From NCBI GenBank assembly GCA_964017065.1, contig OZ024784.1:9963152-10027151 (forward strand): DNA of 64,000 bases, written 5' to 3'. The stretch is from Haliclona indistincta. Its lineage: Eukaryota; Porifera; Demospongiae; Haplosclerida; Chalinidae. Position numbers and translations under genes: made by a program. This document shows positions 12,013 through 39,055 of the stretch, piece by piece; within the stretch, counting starts at the first letter, position 1, and the number at the start of each line of letters is the position of its first letter. The notes beneath the pieces were generated by a model, which was not told the DNA's origin, ran no database searches, and saw only the letters and a program-made list of their open reading frames with translations.

Positions 12013-12462
12013 GATAGCGGCTTGGATTTGGCTCCACGTGCTCACTTGACCACACCCATTTATAAAAATCAATTTTCAAGTCATCATGCAGGATCTAGCA
12101 ATAATTCGATTTTTGATTCCATGGTTGCTGGTACAATTACAGGAAACTTAAACTTGTCTGTAAGATAAACACGACTGGAAGTTGAAGCTGCTACAAGTGG
12201 TAACTGGTTCAGCCGTGCACTGTGTGTGTAGCAACACTATACCATTTACCATTTTATTTCAGTTTTGATAATGATTATTATTACTTTGGATGTTCAGTTT
12301 TATCATAAGATAACCACATACATGATGTAATAACTTCCTAACGACAATAATGAGATTATGAGAGGAAGAAGAGAATAAGATGAGTACAGGAGAAGCATGG
12401 ATTCAATACTGTATAAACCTGATTATTACTATGAAAGTTTAGAAAAGATCACAAACAATTTA
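12013..12462. other. Spacer between the NOP10 start and the FAK stop
   Basis: This 450-bp spacer should hold the NOP10 promoter and the FAK 3'UTR. I see no further gene. Confidence 0.5.
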
Positions 12463-27871
<15,409 letters not shown>

Positions 27872-28048
27872 TGAAAAATCAAAAGCGTGGAACCTTTCTT
27901 GCTCTCGCTCTCCCGGCCTACTCGACTTGATCTATCTATCTCTCCCGATCTCTCCTCCTCCTCCTCCTTTCTGGCTAGCTCCTCCTATTTTAGTCACGTG
28001 ATAAGGTCTTTATCTTTCTTTGGTGCCACGCCTGCATGCTCGCTAAGC
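27872..28048. promoter_or_regulatory. Bidirectional promoter of FAK and SelL
   Basis: Only 177 bp separate the two start codons. The stretch contains a CTCCTCCTCCT-type pyrimidine tract and a CACGTGA motif. A shared core promoter is inferred from spacing; no TATA box is evident. Confidence 0.5.
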
Positions 28049-29030
28049 ATGGCTAGTGATGCTGATCAGAGAATGGAACTAGAGCCTAGCAGAGTCCAAG
28101 AGGCGTTGAAGACATTAATTTCTCGTAAGAAGTCTTCATTTTTAATGATAATGATAAATTGATTTTTTCTTAGAATTTCGTTCTGAATTAACTACTGGCC
28201 GTCAGAATAGAGAGAAGTACTCACTTCATGAGTTCACTGTTTCACACTATGGGGATGGTCTGAGGCATTATTTTCCGTGCAGGCCGATTGCTGAATGCTA
28301 CAAGTCGCTTGGTATTGAAACCCATCAGCAACTGACAGATCTTGTGTCTACTATAAGTAGTGTGAATAGTGATGTCAAAGATTCGTGGCTGAGGTTGCAA
28401 GAAGTGGAGAATGAGATTACAGATGCTTTAGCAGCAATAGAAGCAGATATCAAAGAAGCAGAAAAACTAACAGAGGTTGTTACTGTTGGTGGTCAGTTAC
28501 CTGCTGACCTATCCTTGCTAGAGATAAAAACAGGAAAGAGTACTTGTCTAGGTTCTGTTCTTGCAACCTCCCCTCTCACTCTTCTCATCCTGGTGAGGCA
28601 CTTTGGATGAGGTCCATGACTCAGGCATCTCGACTCTCTCAAAACCGAACTCTCGTCGTTCAGTGAGATGAGTTGTCGTGCAGTCGTCGTGGTTAAGGGA
28701 GACAGGGAGGGAGCAGAAAAGTGGTTAGAATCTTATAACATTTCCTTGCCAGTCTATCTGGACTCGAATTCAGTCTTGTACAAGTGCCTAGGACTTTCGA
28801 GAACGGTCTTGATTTTGAACCTTAAAACAGCATATTCATTCGCTACTAAAATTGTCCAGAATGCATTTATTCCTGCGTACTATCCTGGAGATGATTTACT
28901 GCAGCTTGCAGGAGACTTTATCGCCACCAATTCATGTGAACTGGTCTATTCTTATGCCGGTAAAAATCAAAGTGATCGTCCCTCAATGAGTGAATTGCAA
29001 CAAACTCTCTCTAAAATATGTCCATCTTAA
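28049..29030 (+). CDS. SELENOL: Selenoprotein L (SelL), UxxU thioredoxin-fold protein
   Basis: Exons 28049-28124 and 28174-29030 give 310 aa if two in-frame TGA codons (28608-28610 and 28617-28619) are read as selenocysteine. The context LLILVRHFG-U-G-P-U-L places the two Sec two residues apart, the UxxU motif that defines SelL, whose known members form a diselenide bond. The reading frame stays open and protein-like on both sides (upstream helix-rich N-terminus, downstream RAVVVVKGDREGAEKWLE and a Prx-like C-terminus) to TAA at 29028. A SECIS follows in the 3'UTR. Conventional annotation would truncate it at the first TGA or start a second gene at 28668. The function is presumably redox; the substrate is unknown. 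Confidence 0.9.
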
Positions 29031-29054
29031 TGTATAGTTGTAGCTATCTGTATC

Positions 29055-29132
29055 GACAATTTCTGTTAATGATGGTTCTATTGTAAACCTCTCTCTGAGG
29101 TCAATGGATCCTGATGACTGTTACAGAATTAT
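29055..29132 (+). promoter_or_regulatory. SELENOL: SECIS element, form II
   Basis: The core quartet ATGA (29069-29072) faces TGAT (29112-29115). Between them GGTTCTATTG pairs with CAATGGATCC. The apical loop starts with AA about 12 nt after ATGA, followed by a mini-stem ACCTC/GAGGT, which is the form II layout. A lower helix (AATTTCTGT with ACAGAATT) closes it. It begins 25 nt after the SelL stop. Confidence 0.88.
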
Positions 29133-29247
29133 GTCAAATTTGCTTTGTACACAATTAAAAACCTTTAACTCAAAATTAATTAGTAAAGGTCATGATGAGT
29201 ACTAGTATGAGCACTAGTGTATGGATATCAGAGGATAGCTACTGTTA

Positions 29248-32200
29248 CTATGGAGACTGTTTGTTTTTGATAATCTTCCCTACTACATCTACATGAAATC
29301 CAATATCTGTTAGTCTGTCATGATCAAGAATCAACCGACCGTCAAACACAAAAGCTGGCTTTTGCATCACGTCATATATTCTCTGGTAGTCAAGACTAAC
29401 AAACTCATCCCATTCAGTGCACACCACTACAGCATGGGCACCATGTACAGCAGTGTATGGATCACTAGCAACAGTGACCAGTCGATCATAGTCTGACGGA
29501 TTTCGGAGAATACCAGGATTAGTCAAATCTTGCCGGATTTGTTCAGGATCAACTTTCGGGTCAAATATGACCAACTCAGCTTCTTCATCGAGGAGATGCT
29601 TGCTGACATAGATGCTTGATGATTCACGAGTATCTCCAGTGTTCTTCTTGAAAGCAAATCCTAAGATTGCAATGCGTTTACCTGTGACTGTGCTAAACAG
29701 ACGTTCAACTATCTTCTTGGCAAATCGCCTTCTCTGATATTCATTAAGAAGAATCACTTGGTGCCAGTACTCGGCAACTTCCGGCAGGTTAAGGGCCTCA
29801 CACAGGTACACGAGGTTGAGAACATCTTTCTGAAAACAGCTTCCGCCAAACCCAACACTGGCCTTTAAGAACTTATTCCCAATCCTCGAATCTTTACCAA
29901 CAGCATGCGCAACCTACATGTAGTTAACAAAAAGCACAAGTTAAATAGTTGTATTCAGCAAAAATAGTTTTAACTGACCTCCTCTACATTTGCCCCAGTG
30001 GCTTCACAGACAGCACTGATGGCATTGATGCTCGAGATCCTCTGAGCTAGAAAGGCATTAGCAGCAAGTTTTGAGAGTTCAGAAGACCAAGTGTTCATTG
30101 TGATGATGTTGTCTTGTGACACCCAATGCTGATATATCCAGCTCAACTGATCAATAGCACGTGCTCCAGCCTCGGACTCCTCTCCTCCAATAAGTACTCG
30201 ATCAGGCTCTAAGAGATCTCGAATAGCTGTTCCCTCAGATAGGAACTCGGGATTTGAAAGAACCTAGAGTATGTGAAAATAATGTTAATGTGGTTCTGAC
30301 TAATTTCAACCAGACGCATTCTAAATTTAATGTACTTGAAAGATTAAACTCAGCAAATAGAACCAGTAGCCAAACTGGCTCTTTTGCAATGGCTGAAACA
30401 AGACAGACATAGACAAGTGCCTGTTAATGGACGATAGGAAGCCACTGACCAGTCAAATGCAAACAGTGTGTTTCAAAGCCTTGCAGAAGCACAAATTCTA
30501 GAAATAAGTGTAGGCAGGAGCACATGAACAGAAGGAGCGTGCAACTTACAGTGCCAACACTTTATTAATTAATGACGTACTTCCGCTTTACCTAAGTATG
30601 AACGTACGTCATATCTATTTAACGCGCACTACTTTGCAGCGAGCGCGCCTGGTGTTGCTCAGCTTGAATACGGTCATCCCAGCTTTCATTGCGCTCCTCA
30701 CGGGTGAGTTCTTCACTTGTTGTAAACAAATCCGCCAGGGAGACAGCATGATCAGCTTTCTCTTGGAGCTGGCCTGACTAAGACGTCGAGGGGTTCGCGC
30801 CATCCTCTCTTGCCGCACTTAGATCTATTATGTATCACGTGCACAGAACGCACGTCACGCATATTTAATGAAGCACAAAAACTTCCAAATATGGAAGTTC
30901 TGAGCACACATCTGTGAATCTAATTATACACTGTTGGCACTAACGTGCGGTTTACAGTTGCACGCTCCTTCTGTTCATGTGCTCCTGATGTAGGTTATAT
31001 CCCGCGTTAGCGGGATATATGACCCGTTATATCCCACGGAAAAGGGTGTGCTCAAGTGAAGTCGAGGAAGCGCCGAGGGCGAATCTGAGGTGCTTCCAAG
31101 ACTTTACGAGAGCGTTAGCCCTTTCCCGAGGGATATAACGGGTCGTACGTCCCGCCAACATGTGATATAATTTACTTGTACCATGCTAAAGGCTGTTCTG
31201 ATCTTGGGCACGTGACGCGGAGGGAAATATGACCCGTTTACGTTTATATCCCTCAAATAATGCAATCTGATTGGTCAGAATAGTCTTAGTATGGTATAAC
31301 ACCTGATATCTTGTCTACCTTATACATAAGAAGTCAAATCTAGCCTGTTAAGGCATTTGTCAGTTAAAACGGCTTCAACTGAATATCTGCGACATTGTGC
31401 ACATACAGAAACAAAAAAACATAAGTTCGACCGTGCATACTGTGATGATGGCCCTGGCTCAACAAAGTGAATATCAATTCTCCATGCTGGTACTGACACT
31501 ACACTACTCCATACTGGTACACTACTCCATGCTGGTACACTACTCCATGCTGGTACTGACACTACACTACTCCATATTGGTACACTACTTCAAGGTGTGC
31601 ATGTGCAACAATAGTCCAAATCACCTTCATACATGTTATGATTAACTGTAACATTATAAAACACAAGACAGTCAACAGATACTGTATATATACAACACTA
31701 GAATGTGACTCTTTGTTTAAATCACAATAGCAATAGAGCGCCAATATGTGTACACATCTAACACAGTTTCACTATACACACAATCAATGCAAACATGTAG
31801 AATCATCAACACTTGACAAGGAAACAGTACCTGAAACCCAATATCAGGTGAGTTGTGCTGTAGTATCTTGGAGATGCTCTCTGCGGCCTTTACTGGCACA
31901 GTACTCTTCTCAACAATCACCTTGGGCTGCTTGGCTACCTCAGCAATCTTCCTCGCTGCTGACTCTATGTACTTGAGGTCAGGAGCTCGTCCCTTGCCCA
32001 TTCCAAAGGTCTTAGTGGGTGTGTTGACAGATATGAATATAAGATCAGCCTCTACTATAGCCTTCTCTACATCAGTTGAAAAGAAAAGATTTTTTCCGCG
32101 ACATTGCTGTACAATTTCTTGCAAGCCTGGTTCATAAATTGGTAGAGAATCACTGTTCCAAGCATCTATTCGTTGTTTGCTTATGTCAACAACAGTCACT

Positions 32201-32289
32201 GTAACCTCAGAGCACTTGAGAGCAATGACACTACATGTAGGCCCTCCTACGTAACCTGCCCCAATACAGCATATTCGTTTGAGGGGCAT
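29248..32289 (-). CDS. UGDH: UDP-glucose 6-dehydrogenase
   Basis: Exons 31831-32289, 29979-30263 and 29248-29913 give 469 aa. The Rossmann motif IGAGYVGGP is near the N-terminus. [19 protein letters not shown] and the catalytic cysteine in [11 protein letters not shown] are intact, and [19 protein letters not shown] is typical of the C-terminal UDP-binding domain. The enzyme oxidises UDP-glucose to UDP-glucuronate with NAD+ in the cytosol, supplying glycosaminoglycan synthesis and glucuronidation. The start at 32289 ([15 protein letters not shown]) is used; an upstream in-frame Met would add a hydrophobic leader unlike the family. Intron 1 (31830 to 30264) is filled with repeats. Confidence 0.97.
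30512..30989. mobile_element. MITE in UGDH intron 1
   Basis: Arms CAGGAGCACATGAACAGAAG... and its inverted copy match over about 32 bp, then diverge. TGTAGG occurs on both flanks, a possible imperfect duplication. There is no coding content of its own. Confidence 0.65.
30998..31142. repeat. Inverted repeat with CCCGTTATATCCC arms
   Basis: GACCCGTTATATCCC near 31020-31035 is mirrored by GGGATATAACGGGTC near 31130-31143, with further pairing (AAAGGG/CCCTTT) inside. GACCCGTTTACG...ATATCCC recurs near 31235. Probably a degenerate foldback element in UGDH intron 1. Confidence 0.55.
31480..31590. repeat. Imperfect tandem repeat (ACTCCATGCTGGTACACT)
   Basis: Five or six variants of an about 18-bp unit, in places separated by a TGACACTACA spacer. 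It lies in UGDH intron 1. Confidence 0.7.
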
Positions 32290-32603
32290 GACAGTACAGA
32301 AACAAGAAGAGTATTCTGCATGGAAAATACAGTTTTTAATAAAAAAAATAATGTCGTTTGACAGTAAATTTACCCACAATTCTGACTTGAAACGCCACTG
32401 CTTTGCCTCAGCGGTTGATATTGTGCTGCTACTCGGTCTGACGATGAGCTATAATGGGCGACTCCACTGAATGCTTTAGCCCTCCCACAAGCACTTTTTG
32501 TACCGTGCGGTCCATGCAGCGCGGGCGCGGCGCCAGAAAAATTTTAAAAATAAAATACGGTAACATAATAGCGTTCACGTGCACGTGGTACCCAGAGTTC
32601 AAG
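32290..32603. promoter_or_regulatory. Divergent promoter region UGDH / KHDRBS-like
   Basis: 314 bp lie between the two start codons. The KHDRBS side is GC-rich (GCGCGGGCGCGGCGCC near 32518). Bidirectional use is inferred from spacing only. Confidence 0.45.
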
Positions 32604-35600
32604 ATGGATCCCATTTCACTCGCCGTGGCATCTCACGCTAACAGCTATATGCAGCCCGGCTCTCAACATGACGGCAGTATGCCACAACAGCAGCAACAAC
32701 AGCAATCGATGGAAATGTCTAGGACATCTTCTATTACATTATCACCTCATCGAACCGGTGATATAATGAACTCATTGGACGAACTCAAAGCTGAACGAGA
32801 AGCGCTCGATCCTGCTTTCGTGCATTGTATTAGGCTCGTAGATCAGGGTGAGCAAGATCAAATTTTTGTTTAAACATACCTCAGTATGAATAAATTAACA
32901 TTACTCACACTGGAATGATTTATTGTGTACTGTGCATACACAAGGGGTGGTCACTCCAATCGGTCCTGTACTCACATCTGCGACCGCGGTCAAGAATTTT
33001 GACCGGCCAAAATCGGGCTTTGACCGTTGACTGCACCGCTTTTACCGCGTTGACCAGAGGTAATGAGTAAGCCCCTGGTAATTAGCTAGCTTGGGCACGT
33101 TTTGACCGTTGACTAGAGCGGGTCCAGCGAACCTTGACCGCTTGACCATTCTGTCTTGACCATTTTGACCGTGGTTGCAGATGTGAGTACAGGACCAATT
33201 GGAGTGACCACCCCTTGCAATTTTAAGGTCTCAAAGTTTGCTCTAAAACTACAGCACTAATGTCTTAACTCTTTAGGGCCGATAGCGGATATATCCGCGT
33301 AATAATTAATGTACTCTAGATGACGATAGCGGATATATCCGCACTTCGTATTTTCCAGCTCTATTCTATTCATTGAAGCACTCACACTCCTAGTAGCTAG
33401 TGCTACACATTCTATAATCACTTGCCAGAGCCAAGGAAGGTTACACAATAACCAGGCGGTCGTCACGAGTAGCTTTCTGAGTGAGCGTCGTACGGTGGTA
33501 AACACGTCCCAAGCTTTAGCGTCACTCATACATGCTATACCACGCTTAGATTGCTTAAGGGTGCAGGCACACGCCCACGCACAATTTAAATTAATTTTTT
33601 AATTAGTTGTCAAGGAGTTGTATCTCTGAAACTATCGTAGTTAGCAAAGTAAATCAAGCGCTAGTGTAAAGGCTACTATGACTGCAGTCTATTATGCAAC
33701 ACTGAACGCGAAAATCACTACGGGTATGAAACCACGAAAGATGACAGATCGGCGTCTTCTAGCCGATATAACTTACCGTGGAATTGTTTCTGGAAACCAA
33801 TCTCGCACTATCGCACACATCTAAGGAAGGACAAGACATTGACAGAGAGCTTTTTTAGATGCACGACACGCAGAGCCAAGAAATTCGATTTTTCTTTTGT
33901 AGTATTGCTGGTTTAACATGTTGTACGCGGATTATTAGGAAAAACTCTCTGTCAAGGNNNNNNNNNNNNNNNNNNNNNNNNNNNNNNNNNNNNNNNNNNN
34001 NNNNNNNNNNNNNNNNNNNNNNNNNNNNNNNNNNNNNNNNNNNNNNNNNNNNNNNNNNNNNNNNNNNNNNNNNNNNNNNNNNNNNNNNNNNNNNNNNNNN
34101 NNNNNNNNNNNNNNNNNNNNNNNNNNNNNNNNNNNNNNNNNNNNNNNNNNNNNNNNNGTTGTACGCGGATTATTAGGAAAAACTCTCTGTCAAGGTCTTG
34201 TCCTTCCTTAGATGTGTGCGATAGTGCGAGATTGGTTTCCAGAAACAATTCCACGGTAAGTTATATCGGCTAGAAGACGCCGATCTGTCATCTTTCGTGG
34301 TTTCATACCCGTAGTGATTTTCGCGTTCAGTGTTGCATAATAGACTGCAGTCATAGTAGCCTTTACACTAGCGCTTGATTTACTTTGCTAACTACGATAG
34401 TTTCAGAGATACAACTCCTTGACAACTAATTAAAAAATTAATTAAAATTGTGCGTGGGCGTGTGCCTGCACCCTTAAGGATGCTGTCATAGAGTTGTAGA
34501 ATGCTATTGTAAGCTTAGCAGTGTTATCAGAGACGAACAAACACACTGCCGCTACAATCACAGATCGCGAGTAGCAGCTAGCTGCTTACTCGATGCTACC
34601 AAGTAGCGCCTCGAAAAATATCTTCTTTCTCAAGCTTCAAACTAAGTGAGCAGCCTTTACTAACCTTTAGCTGACTTGTACAAAGATTGTTGATGGCTAA
34701 CAAAGGTTACACGAAGTGAAAAAGCTAGCCTACTACTCGTCCATCTTTGTCATTATTTTGTGGGCGGGGTATATTTCGTCACCCGCGGTAATGGAAATGA
34801 ATAATTAATTAGGCCCTAAAGAGTTAATGTGGCGGTATTGTTATTAATTATAACTACTTAATAACCAGCTTGATCTCCCATATGAGTGGTTATCTCGATT
34901 TTCGGGCAACAAATCAACGTGCTTCAAATGCTGTAGCAAACAGCAGGACCCTTGCCTTCAAATGTTCAGATTTGTTCAAATGTTCAGACCGTTCAGATTT
35001 TTGGTGGCAGCTGTTTTCCTGGTGTGTGGATCCTGATTTGCTACCTTCGCATACGAGTATTAAAATTTGCTCTGTACGTTTGTGGGCAAGGTGCAGTGTG
35101 CATTCCTTGCGATTAGCTTCTAGTATCCAATAGTTACAGCATCGCTATTCACGGCATCGACTTTCTACTGATTGATAGTTGCCATACTGGAGTGCTTTGT
35201 GTCACATTCACAATAACATCTGATTGGCTCTGACAGGATTCAGGTACCAAACAAAAATATTGTACAGAGTCACCGGCCATGAATGGATACCAGTCCTGAC
35301 ACATGGCAAACAGAGGAAATGGCAGCTCGAGATGGGATAAAGTAGCCTCGTACCCAGGCTCTCTGGCGGAGATTTAATTATGCGTGGGTGTTGAAATGCG
35401 GGGGTGGCGATTGAGAGCCTGGTATCTAGCGTTTTGAATTAATGAGCAGTCAGAGCAGAATCACGTGCAATGACGTTTTAACGCCCCACCGAGATATCGT
35501 TATGACGTCTTTGTTTACAACATGGCTGCGCCTTCACTCCATTGATCGAGCGTCTGCGTCTCCCACAAGCCTGACCTTGCCTACCATAAGAGCGCATCAA

Positions 35601-38600
35601 GTGGGACAATGCCTGCACAAAGCATATGACCAGTGTAGCTCCACGAGGTGCGTTCCAGTTTATCAAGACTAAGGTATTGCCTCGTACGTCCACGTGTTAC
35701 GCCTGGTAGACTTGTTCTAGCGTGCGAGCAACTCTCTCCAGTTGTCTGCTCTCTTAACAGCCTAAAAACTATCTGGAACACGCCGCAAATTTACATAGCC
35801 AACAGCATAGCCATAGTGCACGATCAGAAACAGTCAATCCGTAAACGTGACGCAAAGTAACACAATAGTGAACTAAAATATACGGATTCATGGAATTCCA
35901 TGAATCGTCTGCGCATGTGCGAATCAGTGGATACCAGGCTCTCAATCGCCACCCCCGCATTTCAACACCCACGCATAATTAAAATCTCCGCCAGAGAGCC
36001 TGGGTACGAGGCTAGGGATAAAGATAATTTGTAACAAGAAAGGCGAGGTTCTTTGGCTTTAATTTTGTGCCAATACATTTAGTATGTTGCTAAGAAGTGT
36101 ACTGTGTTCGCTACAGATAGTAAACTTGTCTCTTTGTTTTGTGAGCCTTAAACCTGCAGTATGCACTATATAGCCGTAAAATCTTCCTATGGACGAATAG
36201 TACAAGGTAGTGGTATCAGTGTTCTTTACTTAGTGCCAGTAGTAGTAGGAGCGTATACGGTCAAGTAGCGTCCAACTCCATTTATGCCAAAACTAAAGTC
36301 TGCGGCGATCGTGGCTCTGGCTTAACGTTCACTTGTTTTAGCTAAAGGCGAACAGAAAGAAGCGTGGATGAATGTAGAGATAGGAAATAGCGAGCCACAA
36401 CAAACCAAGAAATCCCAGTAGTAATACCATTGCTGTATTCATTTCCTGCAGAAATTTCTAAACTAGTAATGAGGAGCAAACCTTCTCAGAGACAAGAACA
36501 GAAAGTCTACGTATCGTTTGAGGATTCTAAGAAGTATAATCTCATTGGACGCCTGCTTGGGCCTAAAGGACTCACTCTCAAGCGTATACAAGGTGAAACA
36601 CAAACTAAGATGAGTATTCTTGGGCGTGGATCTATCAGGGATCGTGCTAAAGAGGAAGAACTGCGTAACTCTGGTGACCCTACATACGCTCATCTATCTG
36701 ACAGCCTTCATGTGTTGGTGGAATCTATTCCTCCTGGTGCAGTACAAAAACTAGCTGCTGGTGTGGCTGAAGTGAGGAAAATGCTCATTCCTCCGGTGAG
36801 TGAAGTGGTCATAAACGAAAGGAATGTAATTTTACATGTACATTGACTTCAGGGGTACGTTTCTGCACCATTTGTGGTCATTGAAAATTTTACCAAACTT
36901 TGACTAATATTACTCCGATTTACTCACTACAGTAGCAAAGTATTCTAGTATGCCAAACAGCATACTGTATAGCTAGAAATTTTGGTGGACAAAATTTTGG
37001 CAAATGTCCCAGATTATGCATTTGGCGACTAATATTTTGGCGCCCAATGCCTGGCTCACTTATTGCTGTAATAGAAAAACAGACTTTTTGGCCAATCAAA
37101 TCATTGTCTAGCATACTTGTGTGTTGTCAGGAGCTCATCATTCCAAGGAGCGGAACAACAGAAAATAAATGGGTTGCTATTGCGCATGAAATTTTATAGG
37201 CCTATAATACAGTGTAGTTTACGTGTGGCCATACAGCTCGTACGAAACTGCCTAATAAGGAATTTTCTCCTAGGAACCTGGCCAGCCTGATTTTGCAAGT
37301 AAATATGACTCTGACATGATGCCCATGGGCGGTCCAATGGGCCCCCCATCTTCCTTCTCTCACTTTGGTGAAGGAAGAGGAAGAGGAGGTGGCCCCTCTA
37401 GCAGAGGCGGACGAGGAAGAGGAGGAGGACCACCAGGACTAATGAGAGGAAGAGGTGGCCGAGGAGGAAGGGGACGAGGTGGCCCTCCAAGAGGTGGACA
37501 GGGTGGTTCTCCTAATGGTGGACGAGGAGGCATGAGGGGTGGACCACCACGAGGAAGGTAAATTGATGTCAGCATGCAGCAGATTACATTGTAATATAGA
37601 CAAAACTGCATAGCTTACTCAAACTATAAAGTGGGGCAAGCAAATTAAAATTAAGGTATTGGTACAATTATTTCAGTCAACAAACAAGGCACCAACTTGA
37701 TTATTCATTCGTGAGATAGCCCGAAATTTTGATGTGATAACTATTCAATATTTGCAGGTACTATTTGAGGAAATACGTTAAGCTTGCTGGTTATAATCAC
37801 TGTACCTCTCACACTAACTATTTACCAACACATGTCATGTCAGGAGCACATCGAGACTTCGTCAAGGGAGCATGCAACTCTGTACTATGCCTGCATTTTA
37901 TCGAAATTCACAAATGGTGGTTAAATCTAAAAATAGTTGCTTTTCATTATGGATGTATCATGATGGGATAACTAGATTTTCAAGAAAGCGGATAACAGCT
38001 GAGTGCGTATGAGCAAAGATATCTATAGTGCTAGACAGCGATGCGACGCCAACGCCCAAGCATAAGGAACCAGAATAGTGTTTATACGCTGTAGAGTTCA
38101 TCAAGTAAGCCCAAGGGCCCATGGAATTGTGGCGCAGAAACTTATGTCTAACACACAGACTAGCAGTAACTTAATATATTCTAATGTTCAGTGTGTTGGT
38201 TTGCTGTCTTGTTACTGTAACTTCTTGATCGATGCCTTCCCAGCATACCGATAGGTGTGGGCAATGCTACGTGGTGTGATGTAGTATTACGCAGAAGTAC
38301 CGGTCTTTCCTTATTTTGAATTGAAATTACTTGCGTGCTCCCTTGATGAAGTCACAATGTGCTCCTGGTCATGTACAATATAGAACTTCAGATAGTTCAG
38401 TATATTGATCAGTCTTCCTACGATGAACAACAGTTAAATTTGTTGCCATCTCCAGATTTGATTCACCAATGCCTAGAGGGCCACCACCACCACGTGGACC
38501 ACCACATGACTCAATGGACTACAAGCATGGCTTCCGTGACGGACACAAGTAAAATCTTTCTTTGTCATTGTTAAAATAATCATGTTGGTTATTCTTTAGT

Positions 38601-39055
38601 GAAGGTTTTCCAGAGCGACGTGATGACTATGGTCCTCCTTCATCTGGTGGGGATCCTTTCTACAGTAGCTTTTCTGACAATCCTGAAAGTAAGTAGTTTT
38701 CTCAGCTGGTAAATTTGTTGCATAATAAATTCACTCATAAGGCTGTTGATGGTGCTATTAGCTTTCTGATAGTGGCTAAATGTCCTCTCCCAACTGGTGT
38801 ACTACCAGTAGTGGGTGTGGCTTAGCACTTTCGTTATTGCCTGATAATAATACTGTGCTCATAGTCCCTCTTTGTAACCATAGCAACACATAGAGGGCTC
38901 CAAGCATTAAAACATGTTTATGTTTGAATGCTTACATGTTTATTGCTTCAATTTTATGTTTAAAATACATTTTGTGAATTTTAGACAATGATTCAGGAGA
39001 ATGGATGGGTGGTCGTCACAACAGGAGGGATTACAGACCTCATCCTTATTACTAA
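32604..39055 (+). CDS. KHDRBS: KHDRBS/Sam68-like STAR RNA-binding protein
   Basis: Exons 32604-32847, 36452-36795, 37274-37557, 38456-38548, 38600-38688 and 38985-39055 give 374 aa. After a Gln-rich stretch, a QUA1 segment (SLDELKAEREALDPAF) leads into one extended KH domain (IGRLLGPKGLTLKRIQGET, KEEELRNSGDPTYAHL), the maxi-KH of Sam68/SLM proteins. The C-terminus is an RGG/RG-rich low-complexity tail with proline clusters, ending YRPHPYY, like the tyrosine-rich Sam68 end. STAR proteins bind U(A/U)AA-type RNA and control splicing downstream of kinases. The start is chosen at MDPISLAV (AAGATGG context); an earlier in-frame Met at 32454 overlaps the promoter. Intron 1 is 3.6 kb and full of transposons. 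Confidence 0.93.
32941..33217. mobile_element. MITE with about 50-bp inverted termini
   Basis: CAAGGGGTGGTCACTCCAAT opens the element and its complement closes it. The arms continue through GTCCTGTACTCACATCTGC. The interior is built from repeated TTGACCG units. It lies in KHDRBS intron 1. Confidence 0.75.
33559..34473. mobile_element. Nested foldback element with about 300-bp arms, TTAA-flanked
   Basis: The left arm starts GGGTGCAGGCACACGCCCAC. The right arm is its near-perfect inverted copy ending CCTGCACCC. TTAA lies at 33555-33558 and 34474-34477. The arms pair almost base for base up to the assembly gap, making a very long hairpin. Confidence 0.75.
33958..34157. other. 200-N assembly gap
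   Basis: Exactly 200 N lie in the centre of the foldback element. The 38 bases before the gap (GTTGTACGCGGATTATTAGG...) are repeated directly after it. Confidence 0.99.
35343..36014. mobile_element. Mutator-type (MULE-like) MITE, TAGCCTCG family
   Basis: Termini TAGCCTCGTACCCAGGCTCT... are inverted copies over about 86 bp. A perfect 9-bp direct duplication GGGATAAAG flanks it at 35334-35342 and 36015-36023. Long terminal repeats with a 9-bp duplication fit Mutator-like elements. It lies in KHDRBS intron 1. Related termini recur at 47377-47660 and 62738-62818. Confidence 0.8.

Larger units (their letters stand above)
33269..34823. mobile_element. piggyBac-like non-autonomous element flanked by TTAA
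   Basis: TTAA at 33265-33268 and 34824-34827 flanks inverted ends CTCTTTAGGGCC / GGCCCTAAAGAG. A subterminal palindrome GCGGATATATCCGC appears twice near the left end. TTAA duplication and subterminal repeats are hallmarks of piggyBac-type elements. No transposase is visible. A second TTAA-flanked element is nested in it. Confidence 0.7.

Noticed and set aside
28608..28619. TGA codons in SelL as sequencing errors or a pseudogene
   Set aside because: Two TGA spaced exactly as UxxU, conserved flanks and a good SECIS make chance or error very unlikely.
33859..34254. ORFs running through the assembly gap
   Set aside because: They consist mostly of undetermined residues from N and the arms of a foldback element.
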